NCBI GenBank assembly: GCA_028291515.1
Contig: JAQGHU010000085.1
Location: forward strand, 1 to 64,000
Source: Schlesneria sp.
GTDB lineage: Bacteria > Planctomycetota > Planctomycetia > Planctomycetales > Planctomycetaceae
Reading direction: 5' to 3'
DNA: 64,000 nt
Of this stretch, positions 36,168 to 46,600 are shown one piece after another. The stretch's first letter is position 1; the number at the start of each line of letters is the position of its first letter. The translations under genes were made by a program, and so were the position numbers. A model generated the notes under the pieces. It saw nothing but the letters and a program-made list of their open reading frames with translations, was not told where the DNA came from and ran no database searches.

Positions 36168-38507
36168 TCACTTGCCGCCGCCATCTTGCGGGTACAGGAT
36201 CAGTCGATCGTGGGTCAGCAGCAGCAGATCCTGCAAGCCGTCGCCGGTGACATCGACTGCCATTCCTTCACGCGGATCCGAGCCACCCGCTTCGTCTTCG
36301 TTGCGGAAGCTCTTCTGTTCGAAGATCCGGAAGTACAATGCGTGTTTCAGTCCTGTGGCTGGCCGGTACTGGATCAACTCAACGAAATGCGACCGCGTAT
36401 CCGTCATGACTAAATCGACTTTGCCATCTCCATTCAGATCTCCGGCGATGAGGTCTGTGGGATAGATCTTGTCGAGTTGACTTTCGAACGACGCCAGTTC
36501 TTTGATGGCCGGCGCGGTGGCTCCCGCGTAGAGGACTGCCAGCTTGTCGGCGGCGAACAGTAGCAGATCGTCGCGCTTATCGCCGTTTAGATCCGCAACT
36601 CGCAGAGCCTTGAACGCGAAGTCTCCCAGATCGATTTCTTTCCACTGTGTGTAACCGCTGTCTGTCTTGCGCAGCACGCGCAACTTTTTCACGCCCGCAT
36701 CTACCAGCGCGATTTCAGGGCCAGGATTGCCATCGAGTTCGATCTGTGTGGCACCGACGATCTTCGAATTCGATTCGCCGGAATTGAATTGCTCGTCCAC
36801 TTGCCAGCGGTTGTTTGTTCCCAGCACCATATGTCGCGCAAAGTTTTCTTGTGCGACCAACAGGCCTGGCTTGTCTCCCAGCTTGGCGAACGAGACGGCG
36901 CCTGGTGCGATCGCTCCCAATCCCAAGTTGCCTGTCGTCACGATCTCGACAGGAACCCCTTCTTTATTCAAACCGAAAAGCTGCGGCGGCTTGGTTGTTC
37001 CCTGAAACACCAGGAACTCAGGTCGCTGATCGCCGGTGATGTCCGCCTGCATCAAGACCTCGGGAGTCCCCTTCAGATCGAGGACCACGGCGGTCTTGCT
37101 GCCGAAGGGATAAGGCTGCCATTCATTCTTATCGGATCGCTTCAGGGCTTGCAGCGCGTATTCAGTCGATCGGTCCTTCTTCGTCTTGGCGATATAGACG
37201 ATTTCCGGGCGACCGTCGCCATCCAGGTCTGTCAGTTCCAGGCCGTTGGTGTCCCCTTCAATCGGCAGCGATTCGGGGAAGATCAACTTTCCGTCGGCAT
37301 AACGGCTGAGGCCGAGAGTCTTTTCGGGACCGCTGTGAACGACGATTTCGGCCTTGCCGTCTGCATCCAAATCGGCACTGCGAATCTGATCAGCGCCGCT
37401 GAGGCCTGGGAACGGTGTTCCTAAATCGAGCCCGCTCCCTTTTTTCTGTCGGAACAGCAGCACGCGTGAGGCATCTGGATCGGTGACCACGACGTCGTTC
37501 AATCCGTCGCCATCCAAGTCCCCAATGGCCAAGTCACGTTCGCGACCGGACCCCTGCTTGCCGAAACCGAATTGGATCAGCCGCTCGGGTAATTCGTTCG
37601 CTTCGGGCTTTCGTCGTTCGATCTGCAGCATCTTTACGCGACCGGTTCGCGAGTCGATCGTCAACACTTCCTGGCCTGGCTTGCCATCGACATCTCGCAG
37701 CGTAACGGATCGAGGACGCTCCAGATCGAAAATGTATTCGGGACCGAGTTGGCCGTCTTCCAATTGCAGTCGCGCACCTAAGGCACGAGTCAATCCTTCA
37801 CCTGCCAGGTAGCACAGATCGTTGCGACCATCTCCATCCAAATCGGCGACCTGCGCCAATCCGAGCTTGTCGGAGGTATTCATCAACTTCTTGGGAAGCC
37901 CCAGCTTGCCCTTAGTTTCCTGGTAGAAAATGATCGTCTCGTGTTTGCCGAGAATCACGAGATCGTCGAGTCCATTGCTATCGAGATCACCAGCGGCGAG
38001 AAACCACGGTGAAGGGGCGACATCGGGAACCCGTTGTTGCGTCTTCTGGGTCCATTCCCCCTTCTCGGGCTGATACTTGATGATCAGTTGATCGGGATTG
38101 CCAAAGTACGCGATGTCGGTGCGACCGTCGCCGTTGAAATCACCCAACGTCAATGCCGAGACTTCGCGGTCGACCGGCATCTTGCGATGTTCGAATCGCC
38201 AGTGATCTTCTACGGAATTGACATCGCTGCTGCCAATCGGCACGTCCTTGACCTTCGGCTGCTCTTTGCGCTGAATCAGTAGATCGAGTCGATTGTGACC
38301 GTTGTCAATCAGGATCAGGTCGGTCAGTCCGTCATGGTTCAAATCGCCGCTCAGCAAGTTGGTGGCGCGTTCTGACAGCTTGAAGACTTCAATCGGCTTG
38401 AAGCCGTAGTACTGCGAGATCGTGGCTTCGTCGGCTCGAGCGAATCCAGTCGCAATCAACAAACCTGTTAAGGTCAGCCAACTCAGTCGACGTCGTGAGC
38501 GTTTCAT
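36168..38507 (-). CDS. secreted FG-GAP/VCBS repeat beta-propeller protein
   Basis: A 779-residue exported protein. The ATG at 38507 opens a signal peptide (SWLTLTGLLIATGFARAD); the TTG upstream is unlikely. About twelve calcium-loop repeats follow, for example DLNHDGLTDLILID, DFNGDGRTDIAYFG, DLDGDGRNDLCYLA, DLDGDGLNDVVVTD, DLNGDGKVDLVMTD and DVTGDGLQDLLLLT. These match FG-GAP/VCBS repeats that fold as integrin-like propellers with bound calcium. No catalytic domain is seen. It may be an adhesion or scaffold protein on the cell surface. It lies in the same direction as the Ycf48-like gene, separated by a family B repeat. Confidence 0.88.
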   Translation of the reverse strand: MKRSRRRLSWLTLTGLLIATGFARADEATISQYYGFKPIEVFKLSERATNLLSGDLNHDGLTDLILIDNGHNRLDLLIQRKEQPKVKDVPIGSSDVNSVEDHWRFEHRKMPVDREVSALTLGDFNGDGRTDIAYFGNPDQLIIKYQPEKGEWTQKTQQRVPDVAPSPWFLAAGDLDSNGLDDLVILGKHETIIFYQETKGKLGLPKKLMNTSDKLGLAQVADLDGDGRNDLCYLAGEGLTRALGARLQLEDGQLGPEYIFDLERPRSVTLRDVDGKPGQEVLTIDSRTGRVKMLQIERRKPEANELPERLIQFGFGKQGSGRERDLAIGDLDGDGLNDVVVTDPDASRVLLFRQKKGSGLDLGTPFPGLSGADQIRSADLDADGKAEIVVHSGPEKTLGLSRYADGKLIFPESLPIEGDTNGLELTDLDGDGRPEIVYIAKTKKDRSTEYALQALKRSDKNEWQPYPFGSKTAVVLDLKGTPEVLMQADITGDQRPEFLVFQGTTKPPQLFGLNKEGVPVEIVTTGNLGLGAIAPGAVSFAKLGDKPGLLVAQENFARHMVLGTNNRWQVDEQFNSGESNSKIVGATQIELDGNPGPEIALVDAGVKKLRVLRKTDSGYTQWKEIDLGDFAFKALRVADLNGDKRDDLLLFAADKLAVLYAGATAPAIKELASFESQLDKIYPTDLIAGDLNGDGKVDLVMTDTRSHFVELIQYRPATGLKHALYFRIFEQKSFRNEDEAGGSDPREGMAVDVTGDGLQDLLLLTHDRLILYPQDGGGK

Positions 38508-38599
38508 CAATGGCGTTCTTTCCGTGTCCAGCTTCAAAAATGATATCGCGATGAGATTGTTCTGCGAATTGACCTTGCGCGGCGTCGGCTATTTTGGAT

Positions 38600-38628
38600 T
38601 GGGTGCCACGGTGAGACAGTGGCACCCA
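38600..38628. repeat. minimal family C hairpin
   Basis: TGGGTGCCAC (38600-38609) is the perfect reverse complement of GTGGCACCCA (38619-38628). It is the outer stem of the family C repeat without the inner part. It could act as a terminator for the RicT gene which ends at 38633, but no U-run is present. Confidence 0.7.
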
Positions 38629-38632
38629 GACG

Positions 38633-39688
38633 TCATGAGTCCCCTGAGGGTGGGCGGTCGGGATTCGGTTTATCACGATTCTCGCCAGAGCCCTCGGAGC
38701 GCGGAGGGCCCGAGCGTGGACCTCGTCCGCCGCGACGATTGGAATCGTCACGAGGCCGGTCCTCTGATCGGTTGTCAGGTGAAGGTCGATTGTCGCGGCG
38801 TGGTGCGCCTGGTGACTCGTCGCGTTCGCCAGTCGGAGCTTGGGGCGGTTTGCTGCTCTTCGTGCTGACGACGGTGAGAATCTCTTTCTCATCGGTCATG
38901 ACCTGGCGTTGACCCTCATACGCCACCATCAGCTTGCGGGCGAGCAGTTCCTGTCCGATGACGCGGCCTGTGCCCTGCTTGGTGACAACAGTTGCGCCGA
39001 CTGGCGGCAGTTCGCGGCGATGCTCTTCGTAGGTGTCGTACTCATAGCGCAGGCAACATTTCAAGCGGCCACATCGACCGGAAATCTTCGACGGATCGAG
39101 CGTCGCCTTTTGCAGCTTGGCCATCTTCATCGAGACCGGCGGCATCTCGCGCAGGAACGTATTGCAGCAGACGGGCTGGCCGCAGTCGCCATAGTCGGCC
39201 AGCAGCTTGGCTTCGTCGCGGATCCCGATCTGGCGCATTTCAATTCGCGTCTGGAATCGTTTGGCGAGCGCTTTGACGAGTTCGCGAAAGTCGACGCGGT
39301 CTTCGGCCAGGTAATAGAAAATCAGCCGTTCGCCACCGAAGACTCGTTCAATGTCGATCAACTGCATCTGGAGGCTGCGTTCGCGAACCATTTCCTGGCC
39401 ACCGGCAAACGCTTCTTTCTCGGACGCGATCAATCGATCACGTTCCGCTTCATCCTCGGCCGTCGCCAATCGCATGACGCGACCGTGTTCGTCGGCGGTG
39501 CCAAGGTAAGTTCGCGATTGCTCGGTCGCGGGACACAGCACGGTGCCCCATTCATGTCCGCGATCGCTACGTATGATGACGGAAGCTCCGCGGCTGATGG
39601 GGCCAAGCCCCCGCGCCGAGAACTCGCCCACCACGCGTGAGACTCCATAGCGGACGACATAAGATGAATCTGTGACAGGTGTATCCAT
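38633..39688 (-). CDS. PSP1/RicT-family protein with long basic disordered tail
   Basis: A 351-residue cytoplasmic protein of the RicT (YaaT) family, whose Bacillus member acts with RicA and RicF in RNA processing and regulation. The PSP1 domain is clear: VVRYGVSRVVGEFSA, RGASVIIRSDRGHEWGTV, VFGGERLIFYYLAEDRVDFR, IEMRQIGIRDEAKLLADYGD, CGQPVCCNTFLREMPPVSMK and GRCGRLKCCLRYEYDTYEE. The cysteine sets could bind an iron-sulfur cluster. After residue 275 the protein becomes Arg/Pro/Gly/Ser/Asp-rich, a low-complexity tail of about 75 residues that could bind RNA. GAAGG precedes the ATG. Confidence 0.92.
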   Translation of the reverse strand: MDTPVTDSSYVVRYGVSRVVGEFSARGLGPISRGASVIIRSDRGHEWGTVLCPATEQSRTYLGTADEHGRVMRLATAEDEAERDRLIASEKEAFAGGQEMVRERSLQMQLIDIERVFGGERLIFYYLAEDRVDFRELVKALAKRFQTRIEMRQIGIRDEAKLLADYGDCGQPVCCNTFLREMPPVSMKMAKLQKATLDPSKISGRCGRLKCCLRYEYDTYEEHRRELPPVGATVVTKQGTGRVIGQELLARKLMVAYEGQRQVMTDEKEILTVVSTKSSKPPQAPTGERDESPGAPRRDNRPSPDNRSEDRPRDDSNRRGGRGPRSGPPRSEGSGENRDKPNPDRPPSGDS

Positions 39689-40059
39689 ACGGCCTTCAAT
39701 GGGCGTTCGATGCGAAGCGAAAGGGAATCCTGATTTGGCCCGATTTTCGGGAGGCCAGATTATAGACCGCGACCCACGTAGCTGTCAGCCGTCAACTAGC
39801 GGCGAATAGGCAAGAAGGACAAACCAACTGGAGAATTCCGGGCTTGGGTTTAAGGCGGGGCGAGGGGCGGAAAGAGGGTCTCTGAGGCCGCAGCGTAATT
39901 CTCGCGGGGATCCAGCGCTTCGCGAAGGGGTGATATTCGTGGTCGCCTGACACGACTGCGATCGCGGGAAAAGTGGTATTCGGACGCTGTTCCTGCCATG
40001 CTGTCCTCACACATGAGTTGAATGATCTCCACTTCCCGCATCTTTGTTCGAGGGCGTTC
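39689..40059. other. divergent intergenic region, no gene seen
   Basis: About 370 bases between ricT-like and the plus-strand gene at 40060. A minus-strand frame here is Arg/Pro-rich with no ribosome site and is not supported. No promoter motif stands out. Confidence 0.5.
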
Positions 40060-40968
40060 ATGAGACAATTAAAAGGACGCTTGTGGCGAGTCAGTGCCGT
40101 GGGGGCCGTTTTCATCGCGCCGATTGTTTCTGGTGCCGACGATGACGTTGAAGTTGCTCCGCAGGCGAAGGTTCTCGTTGAGGTCGCGGAAGATCTCAGT
40201 GTTGATCGGTGGATTTTCCGTGATCTTAACCCAATCGGTGGAATCCAGATTATCTCAGCGGCCGGTGGTCGAGCCCGGATCGATTCCCAGTTGAAACAAC
40301 TAGTTGACGAACTTGTGCAGGGCTGCGAATTGAATGCGGCTCAACAGCAAAAACTCAAACTCGCTGCAAGCGGTGATATCAAGTTGTTCTTTGATCAGGT
40401 TGAAGGCGCACGCAAAAAATATCTCACGCTGAAAGACAATAGGGACGCATTGAATCCATTTTACCAAGAGAAGATCGCTCCACTTCAAATGCAGTATTCG
40501 AAGGGACTGTTCGGCGAAGGATCCATGTTCCGCAAAACGCTTCGAAACACCTTAACTGCGGATCAACAGGCCAAATACGACGACGTGATGCTCAACAGTC
40601 GTCGGGCGGCCTACCGAGAGCGGATCAAATCGTTGTTATCCAAAGTTGAGGGTGGATTTCGAGACAACCAAATCGAAGTGCTGCGGGAACTCCTTCTGGA
40701 ACATACCCAGTCGCCGCTCCAGTATGGCCCGTACGACCAGCAGGTCATCATGCTCAAGTTGAGCCAGCTTCCAGCGGCAAAGCTGAAGGAAGTGCTGGAC
40801 AAAGACCAGTGGAAACAGCTTCAACCGCGTCTGCTGCAAGCCAGCGGGACCGAAGACTTATTAGCTCGCTATGGCGTGATTGAGGAGACCATCCAGAAAT
40901 CGCCCGTCATTCTCCGGAGCGTGCGCACTGTCGTCGAAACTCCCGCTGCCAGAACGAAGACGGACTAG
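40060..40968 (+). CDS. secreted hypothetical protein
   Basis: A 302-residue protein with signal peptide (RLWRVSAVGAVFIAPIVSGA). The ATG at 40060 follows GAGGG. The mature part is helical and charged, with segments such as LNAAQQQKLKLAASGD and NTLTADQQAKYDDVMLN. These recall the LTxxQ-type helices of periplasmic Spy/CpxP-like proteins, but the resemblance is weak. The protein converges on the EF-hand gene with a 6-base gap. No function can be assigned. Confidence 0.8.
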   Translation: MRQLKGRLWRVSAVGAVFIAPIVSGADDDVEVAPQAKVLVEVAEDLSVDRWIFRDLNPIGGIQIISAAGGRARIDSQLKQLVDELVQGCELNAAQQQKLKLAASGDIKLFFDQVEGARKKYLTLKDNRDALNPFYQEKIAPLQMQYSKGLFGEGSMFRKTLRNTLTADQQAKYDDVMLNSRRAAYRERIKSLLSKVEGGFRDNQIEVLRELLLEHTQSPLQYGPYDQQVIMLKLSQLPAAKLKEVLDKDQWKQLQPRLLQASGTEDLLARYGVIEETIQKSPVILRSVRTVVETPAARTKTD

Positions 40969-40974
40969 GACCCG

Positions 40975-42972
40975 TTACTTGATGCTCAAATACACGAATG
41001 TCTGGCCATCGCGGGACCAGGAGACACAGATGTTGCTGCGATCCGCGGGTTGTTTCGGGTAGCGAAAGGATGGCTTATCTCCGTCCGGGTCGATTTCGAA
41101 GATCTGAATTCGTGGTGATCCTGCCGGAATTCGCGCGAACATCAGACGTTTCTCCTCGGAAAGCCACGAGAAGTCGGAACTGACGTCCTTCGCGTCGCAC
41201 AAGACTCGCAACTCAGGATCGCCTTTGGTCGTATTCACGATTCCAACATCGAGAATGTTGTTGTCTCGGTGTCCCTTGAAGCAGATTCGTTTGGAATCGG
41301 GAGACCATGCGAAATTGTGCTCGATGTACCGATATGGACTTTGACCCTCAGCGAAGACGGGCCGCGTTTCGTTTGTGGTCAGGTCGTGGATGACGAAGTT
41401 ATTGCTCCCTTGGACATAGGCCGTCTGCTTTCCATCGGGTGAGAACGCGATCGCCCACCCGTTCGGGTCGATCGAGCGTTCTTCGGCGTCCCCTTCAAAG
41501 TTTCGGATGAAGACACCTCGGCCATAGCGGGAATAGCCGATCTTGGTGCCATCCACAGACCACTGGGGAATGCAGCCGATTCCCAAGTCGCGCACCTCGT
41601 CTGTCTCCACGCTGGCGATCAACAAATGAGCGGCGACATTGCGTTGCCCGCGCTTCCAGCCATCGACGGCAATCCACTTGCCGTCAGGTGAAATCTCGGG
41701 TGAGTAGATGTTCGGATAGTCCGGAATTGCGATCTTCACCGTCTTGCCGTCGGCAGATTGCACATGGATTTCGTTTGGGGGCACGTGTGTTGTCGAGAAT
41801 GGGTATTCTTCGAGCGATAACGAATGATCCTGATTCACATCCAGGCGCCGGAAGTACTCGGCACTGATTGCTGCGAGCGGCACTCCGCGACGGAAACGGA
41901 ATTCTTCCGGTTGCAGCAGCCCATCATCATCTTCGTCCTTCGCTCCATGCCAAACTGCCAGCAAGTTGACATGCGGGATTAAAAGGAATTCTCGTAGCGA
42001 ATAAGTGCCGTCGCGATCGTCGTCGAATCCTTTGAGCCAGTTGATCCCAGGAGGCCCCCAACCGACTGGCAATCCTGCTAACTCTTTCTGAGACAACAGG
42101 CCATCAATGTCAGTATCAATATGCAAGAACACGTCGACCGGGTTCGTTCGATGCGCACTGGTTGCGTACTGTGCGATTCCGAACAACTCCATTCCGGCCT
42201 TGTTAATCGTAGGGAACCATTTCTCGGCCACCTCGGGCGATCCTCCCATCGTCTGGATATAGATCTCGCGTTTCACTTTGCCTTTGGGGTCGGGGTTCAT
42301 GGCTTGGAATGACCTCAGATCGACGACCCGCCCGATATGATCCCGCAGGAGTTCACCGCCCGGCATGCGCACGCCGTAGGCCATGTCGAGCACATGCGCA
42401 AGCTCTTCGAGTGAAATCTGTCCATTGCGATTCAAATCCCAATCGCGAAAGCTGGTCGATTCCAAGCCCGGAACATGCTTCGAAATCGCCGCAGCCTGGA
42501 ACTCCGGCTGGTCCAGTTGGTCGTCGCCGCTTTGATCCCATTCCTTCCAACGGTGGCCCAATTCCGTCAGTTTCGTCTGCTTCAGGACAGTCACTGGATC
42601 GGACAGCGTGCCACGCAGTTCCTCGGGTTGCCCGACAGGGACAGTGACAAATTCCGCCAGGCTGATCTTGCGATCACCATCCAGGTCGAACATCTTAAAT
42701 TCCCGAAGCAGCACGGACCTTTCCCTCCCGGTGCGGTGCAGATACTCCACCTCGGTGAGCAACCCATCGCGATCGGAATCGCACGCCGCGAACTCTGACG
42801 CGAACGGATGCTTGGCTAGCGGTACGACGACGGCGGCGGACGGCGCTTCCACAGGCCGAGCCTGACATAGCGCGGAACCAATCGTGTCGATCGTCATCAC
42901 AACGACGACCAGGACCATGCGTCTGGAAAGACGATTAGTCGGATAAGTTGTCGACGGATCTGTCGAAAACAT
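40975..42972 (-). CDS. EF-hand protein with C-terminal PD40/TolB-like propeller
   Basis: A 665-residue exported or membrane-anchored protein. The ATG at 42972 has GGAG at good spacing; a hydrophobic segment (MVLVVVVMTIDTIGSALCQA) follows. Residues 65-390 carry eight EF-hand loops at about 65, 96, 146, 179, 286, 317, 346 and 378 (DSDRDGLLTEVE, DLDGDRKISLAE, DQSGDDQLDQPE, DLNRNGQISLEE, DTDIDGLLSQKE, DDDRDGTYSLRE, DEDDDGLLQPEE, DVNQDHSLSLEE). From about 420 come PD40-type blades (YSPEISPDGKWIAVDGWK, AFSPDGKQTAYVQGSN, AWSPDSKRICFKGHRD, SWSRDGQTFVYLSIK). It probably binds calcium outside the cytoplasm and interacts through the propeller. No catalytic residues are seen. Confidence 0.88.
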   Translation of the reverse strand: MFSTDPSTTYPTNRLSRRMVLVVVVMTIDTIGSALCQARPVEAPSAAVVVPLAKHPFASEFAACDSDRDGLLTEVEYLHRTGRERSVLLREFKMFDLDGDRKISLAEFVTVPVGQPEELRGTLSDPVTVLKQTKLTELGHRWKEWDQSGDDQLDQPEFQAAAISKHVPGLESTSFRDWDLNRNGQISLEELAHVLDMAYGVRMPGGELLRDHIGRVVDLRSFQAMNPDPKGKVKREIYIQTMGGSPEVAEKWFPTINKAGMELFGIAQYATSAHRTNPVDVFLHIDTDIDGLLSQKELAGLPVGWGPPGINWLKGFDDDRDGTYSLREFLLIPHVNLLAVWHGAKDEDDDGLLQPEEFRFRRGVPLAAISAEYFRRLDVNQDHSLSLEEYPFSTTHVPPNEIHVQSADGKTVKIAIPDYPNIYSPEISPDGKWIAVDGWKRGQRNVAAHLLIASVETDEVRDLGIGCIPQWSVDGTKIGYSRYGRGVFIRNFEGDAEERSIDPNGWAIAFSPDGKQTAYVQGSNNFVIHDLTTNETRPVFAEGQSPYRYIEHNFAWSPDSKRICFKGHRDNNILDVGIVNTTKGDPELRVLCDAKDVSSDFSWLSEEKRLMFARIPAGSPRIQIFEIDPDGDKPSFRYPKQPADRSNICVSWSRDGQTFVYLSIK

Positions 42973-43215
42973 GAGACATCTCCGTGGGTCGTATCCATCA
43001 CTATTGCGAGGGCAAAGTAAAGACAAGCACACTGACTTAATCTCACTTCGGCGTCAACATCGCCAGAGCTTTTGATGTGGAGGTGGGAAGTCCACTCAAG
43101 ACATTCTCTGTCAAGGTGGGTGGCACCGCAGGCTGTGAGACCAAGCGAGGACGCAACTGTCAGAGATAGCGAATCCGTTCGAAGAGTGAATTGATAGACT
43201 CCGCTCAGTTTTGTC

Positions 43216-43256
43216 TTGACTCTACTGTTTTAGCAGTAGATACTGTGTAGGCAGTA
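43216..43256 (+). promoter_or_regulatory. blaI promoter with two BlaI/MecI-type operator dyads
   Basis: -35 TTGACT (43216-43221), a 17-base spacer and -10 GATACT (43239-43244). Two dyads TACTG-N6-CAGTA lie at 43223-43238 and 43241-43256, 18 bases apart centre to centre. They cover the spacer and -10 region. This arrangement fits self-repression by the BlaI-like product of the next gene. Confidence 0.75.
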
Positions 43257-43278
43257 CGTCTGATACAGGAGAGGCAGC

Positions 43279-43683
43279 ATGGCGAAGAAAAAAGCAGTGG
43301 TGGCTGAGCCCGCCGAGTTTGAATTGCAGGTTTTAGGGACTTTGTGGGAACACGGGCCGGGGACGGTTCGGCAGGTGATGGAACGGCTTTCGGATGGGAA
43401 AGAGCGGGCTTACACGTCGGTGTTGTCTGTAATGCAGGTGATGCAGAAGAAGGGGCTGTTGGAAGTGGCCGTTGAGCGCGACGGGTTGGCGCATATCTTC
43501 AAGCCACTGGTCAGTCGCAAGCAGGTTGCCGTTCCGCTGCTGCGCGGATTGGTGACGAAGATTTTCGGCGGAAGCACTAAAACTGCGATGCAACATCTGC
43601 TGGCGGAGACGGTCGATCGCGACGAAATCAACGAGATGCGTAAGCTGCTGGACGAGATCGAAAGGGGGAAGAAGAACCCATGA
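43279..43683 (+). CDS. BlaI/MecI family transcriptional repressor
   Basis: A 134-residue winged-helix repressor. The family core is clear: FELQVLGTLWEHGPGTVRQV, RAYTSVLSVMQVMQKKGLLE, HIFKPLVSRKQV and a C-terminal dimer helix (AETVDRDEINEMRKLLDEIE). In the classic system the partner membrane peptidase inactivates the repressor when a signal is sensed. AGGAGAGG lies before the ATG. The stop overlaps the start of the M56 peptidase gene (ATGA), so the two are translationally coupled. The N-terminal basic extension (MAKKKAVVAEPAE) is typical of planctomycete members. Confidence 0.95.
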   Translation: MAKKKAVVAEPAEFELQVLGTLWEHGPGTVRQVMERLSDGKERAYTSVLSVMQVMQKKGLLEVAVERDGLAHIFKPLVSRKQVAVPLLRGLVTKIFGGSTKTAMQHLLAETVDRDEINEMRKLLDEIERGKKNP

Positions 43684-46600
43684 CACAGTCGCAGTTCGTC
43701 TTCAGTGAGACTTTGGCGATGGTCCTGGGCCATTCGCTATGGGAAGCGACCGCCATCGCGATGCTGGTGGGAATCGTGCTGCGCGGGCTTCCGGCGAAGC
43801 ATGCCAATCTGCGTCATCTGGTCGCCGTGGCGGGACTGTTTGGAGTTGTGGTATCTGCGTTTGTCACGTGGTCGATCTTGCGATTGGACCGTGGTGAGCA
43901 GGCGGTGCGAGATTCCGGCGATGTCGTCGCGAAGACATTTGAAAAAACTTCCGAACCGGCACTGGCCGCTACGTCTACGCCGACTGTCGTCGCTACCCCA
44001 GCAGTTCCTCTGAGCGTGACTGGGACGCCACCATCTAAGCAAAGCCCTGTTGCTGCTGCCAAGTCGGCCTGGTTCACAGCGGAGCGGCAGCGGTCACTGG
44101 TTCCAGCATTGACGATCGCTTGGGCGATCGGCGCGGTGCTGATGCTGGCTCGCGGTGTCGTCGGGCAAGTCACTGTTCGAAAATGGCTGGCTGAATCCGC
44201 ATTGGAATCGACTGGTCTCGACGATTTGAGGCGACTGGTTGCGGAGTTAAGCGATCGTCTCGGATTGCGACGCGTCGTGCAGATCGTAGTCAGCAATCGG
44301 CTGTCGGTGCCCGCGGTCGTTGGCATCTTATCGCCGGTGATTCTGGTTCCTTCAGCGATGTTGACCGGCATTCCTGTCGAGCAGTGGCGAATTATCCTGG
44401 CGCATGAGTTGGTTCATGTGCGTCGCTGGGATGCGGTCGTCAATGTTGCTCAACTGATCGTTGAGTCGTTGCTGTTTTTCAATCCGGCCGTCTGGTGGTT
44501 GAGTCGTCAGATTCGGATCGAACGTGAAGCGTGCTGCGACGCACTGGCGGTGAAGGTCTGTGGTGAGCCACTGTCCGTGGCGTGGGCCCTGGTCGATGTG
44601 GCCACAGTTGCCACGAGTGGTCGTTCACAATTCAATCCCCACGGGGCTCTCGCATTCGCAGAACCGGCGAACGAGGGAGAATTGACCGATCGCGTCCGTC
44701 GGCTGATCGATCCGAACCGGACGCCTCGATCGAAAGTGTCTTGGCTGAGTTTCGCAGCTGTATTGCTGGCAATCTGCTGTGTGGCCGTGGTGCTAAACCG
44801 CAGCACGGACGTGGCGGTCCGGACGGCGGCAGCGTGGATGTCGCCGAAAGATCGCATTGACAAACTGGTGCAGTTGGAAGCCGAGCAAAACGGTATCTTC
44901 CTGCCATCAGCCAACCTTGCCAATGCATCGTCCGCGACTTCTGATGGTGGCAGGGATAGCGGAACGGAGCCGAAAATTTCGGTCGAGCTAATCGTCAAAA
45001 TGGAGGACGGCAGCGACGTCACTCGGAAGTTAGATTTGAGGGCGATCTACCAGAGCGGCAATTCTTCGACCAATACCAGCCTAGAGCCACCTCAAGAGGA
45101 TGCACCCGAGTACCGCAAGATTTTCACGTTTCCGCCATGCCAACTGCGGATCGGGGCTTCACTGCGAGGGCAAGCCGCGGCCGCAACTGAATTGCTTTCG
45201 CTGCTTCCTGATAGCCGTGAAAGAACTGTCGAGCTCGTACTGAGCCGAGGAGTTTCTGTTCCGGTGTCCGTTCAGAATGAATTGGGACAGCCAATTCCGG
45301 AAGCTCGCGTCAGAACGGGGTTCCTCATGAACGTGCGTGGTTCGGGTTCGACGCTTACTGTCGCGGATCAGCAGTCGGATAGCGATGGCCGTGTAGTTGT
45401 CGAGCATATCATCGAAGGTGGCTATTCGTTTGAGCTGCAGGCCTCTGGCTATCAGCGAATGAATGTCCGCCAGGACTTCGGTGGATCGAAGGCGCATACC
45501 GCTGAGACTCCGCTGGTCCTGAAGATGCGATCGGCACGCCCGGCATTCGTCAAAGTTATTGATGCGAAGAGTGGTGAACCGCTCAAGGATGCGAGGTTTC
45601 GGATTGTCCGTCTTCAAGAGCCAACTGGCGGCATGAACTATGGAATCAACTATGGATTCACTCGTCGCTGGTATTCGCCCGACCTTTGGAGCGACTATGG
45701 GACTACAGATGCTGATGGACGTGCGGTGCTGAACCAATTGCGCAACAACGCCACGTATTCGTTCGCGATCGTTGTACCGGAATACGCGACCGCTCTGATG
45801 ACTGTTAGAGCGGGCCAGCCTGAGCAGACCGTGGCAGTTGGTCGGCCGCTGACGATCTCGGGAGAACTGACGGGGGCACTGGACCGCTTGATGAAACGGA
45901 CTGATGGTAAACCGGGCTACCAGTTCTCGGCCGCCTCACGTCTTAGCGACCACGTCAATGACAACACTTGGGTGCTGGTCGACAGCGAAGGCCACTTCAC
46001 GACCGTATCCTTCTCGCCAGGCGAGCGGGTGACTCTGCTGTTACCGGACGAACGACACGACTTCGTCATGAAAGAGTCGTTGACCGACATAACGTATGAA
46101 ATCCGACCTGCGAGCGGCCCGAGCAGCGTTCCCCGACGAGAGGTGGTGATCCGGCTCACTGGAGTCTCGATAGAGGCACCGGCAAGGGGCTTGATGTATG
46201 TCAGTTGGCAGCACCCGACGATTCAAACCGGGGTCCAGAATGGTCCGCTGCCGATTAGTGGGAATGAAATCCGGCTGCAGGTCCCCGTGGGAGCACAACT
46301 CAATTTCCACGAGCAGGAAATCGCCGGCTATCGCGTCAGTGAGCGGAGTCAGATTGAGATCGGCGCTGGTGATGATGCAATGGTCATCGACGCGCCTGCG
46401 GTGGTTATGGGAGGAATCTATGGATCGCTGAAACATGCAGATGGCAGTTCCGCAGACGGAGCATTCGTTAGGATTTTTCCGATCAAGCTGCCGCTTACTG
46501 AGAAGAATGATCATCAGATCAACCCCTCAGTCTCTTCGGGCGGATCACAGTACCTGCGCGAAGTGCCGATTGGAGGAAGTTATCGAGTGTTAGCTACTGA

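Noticed and set aside
39792-40115. 107-codon minus-strand frame in the ricT upstream gap
   Set aside because: Arg/Pro-rich with no ribosome site, and it overlaps the start of the supported gene at 40060.
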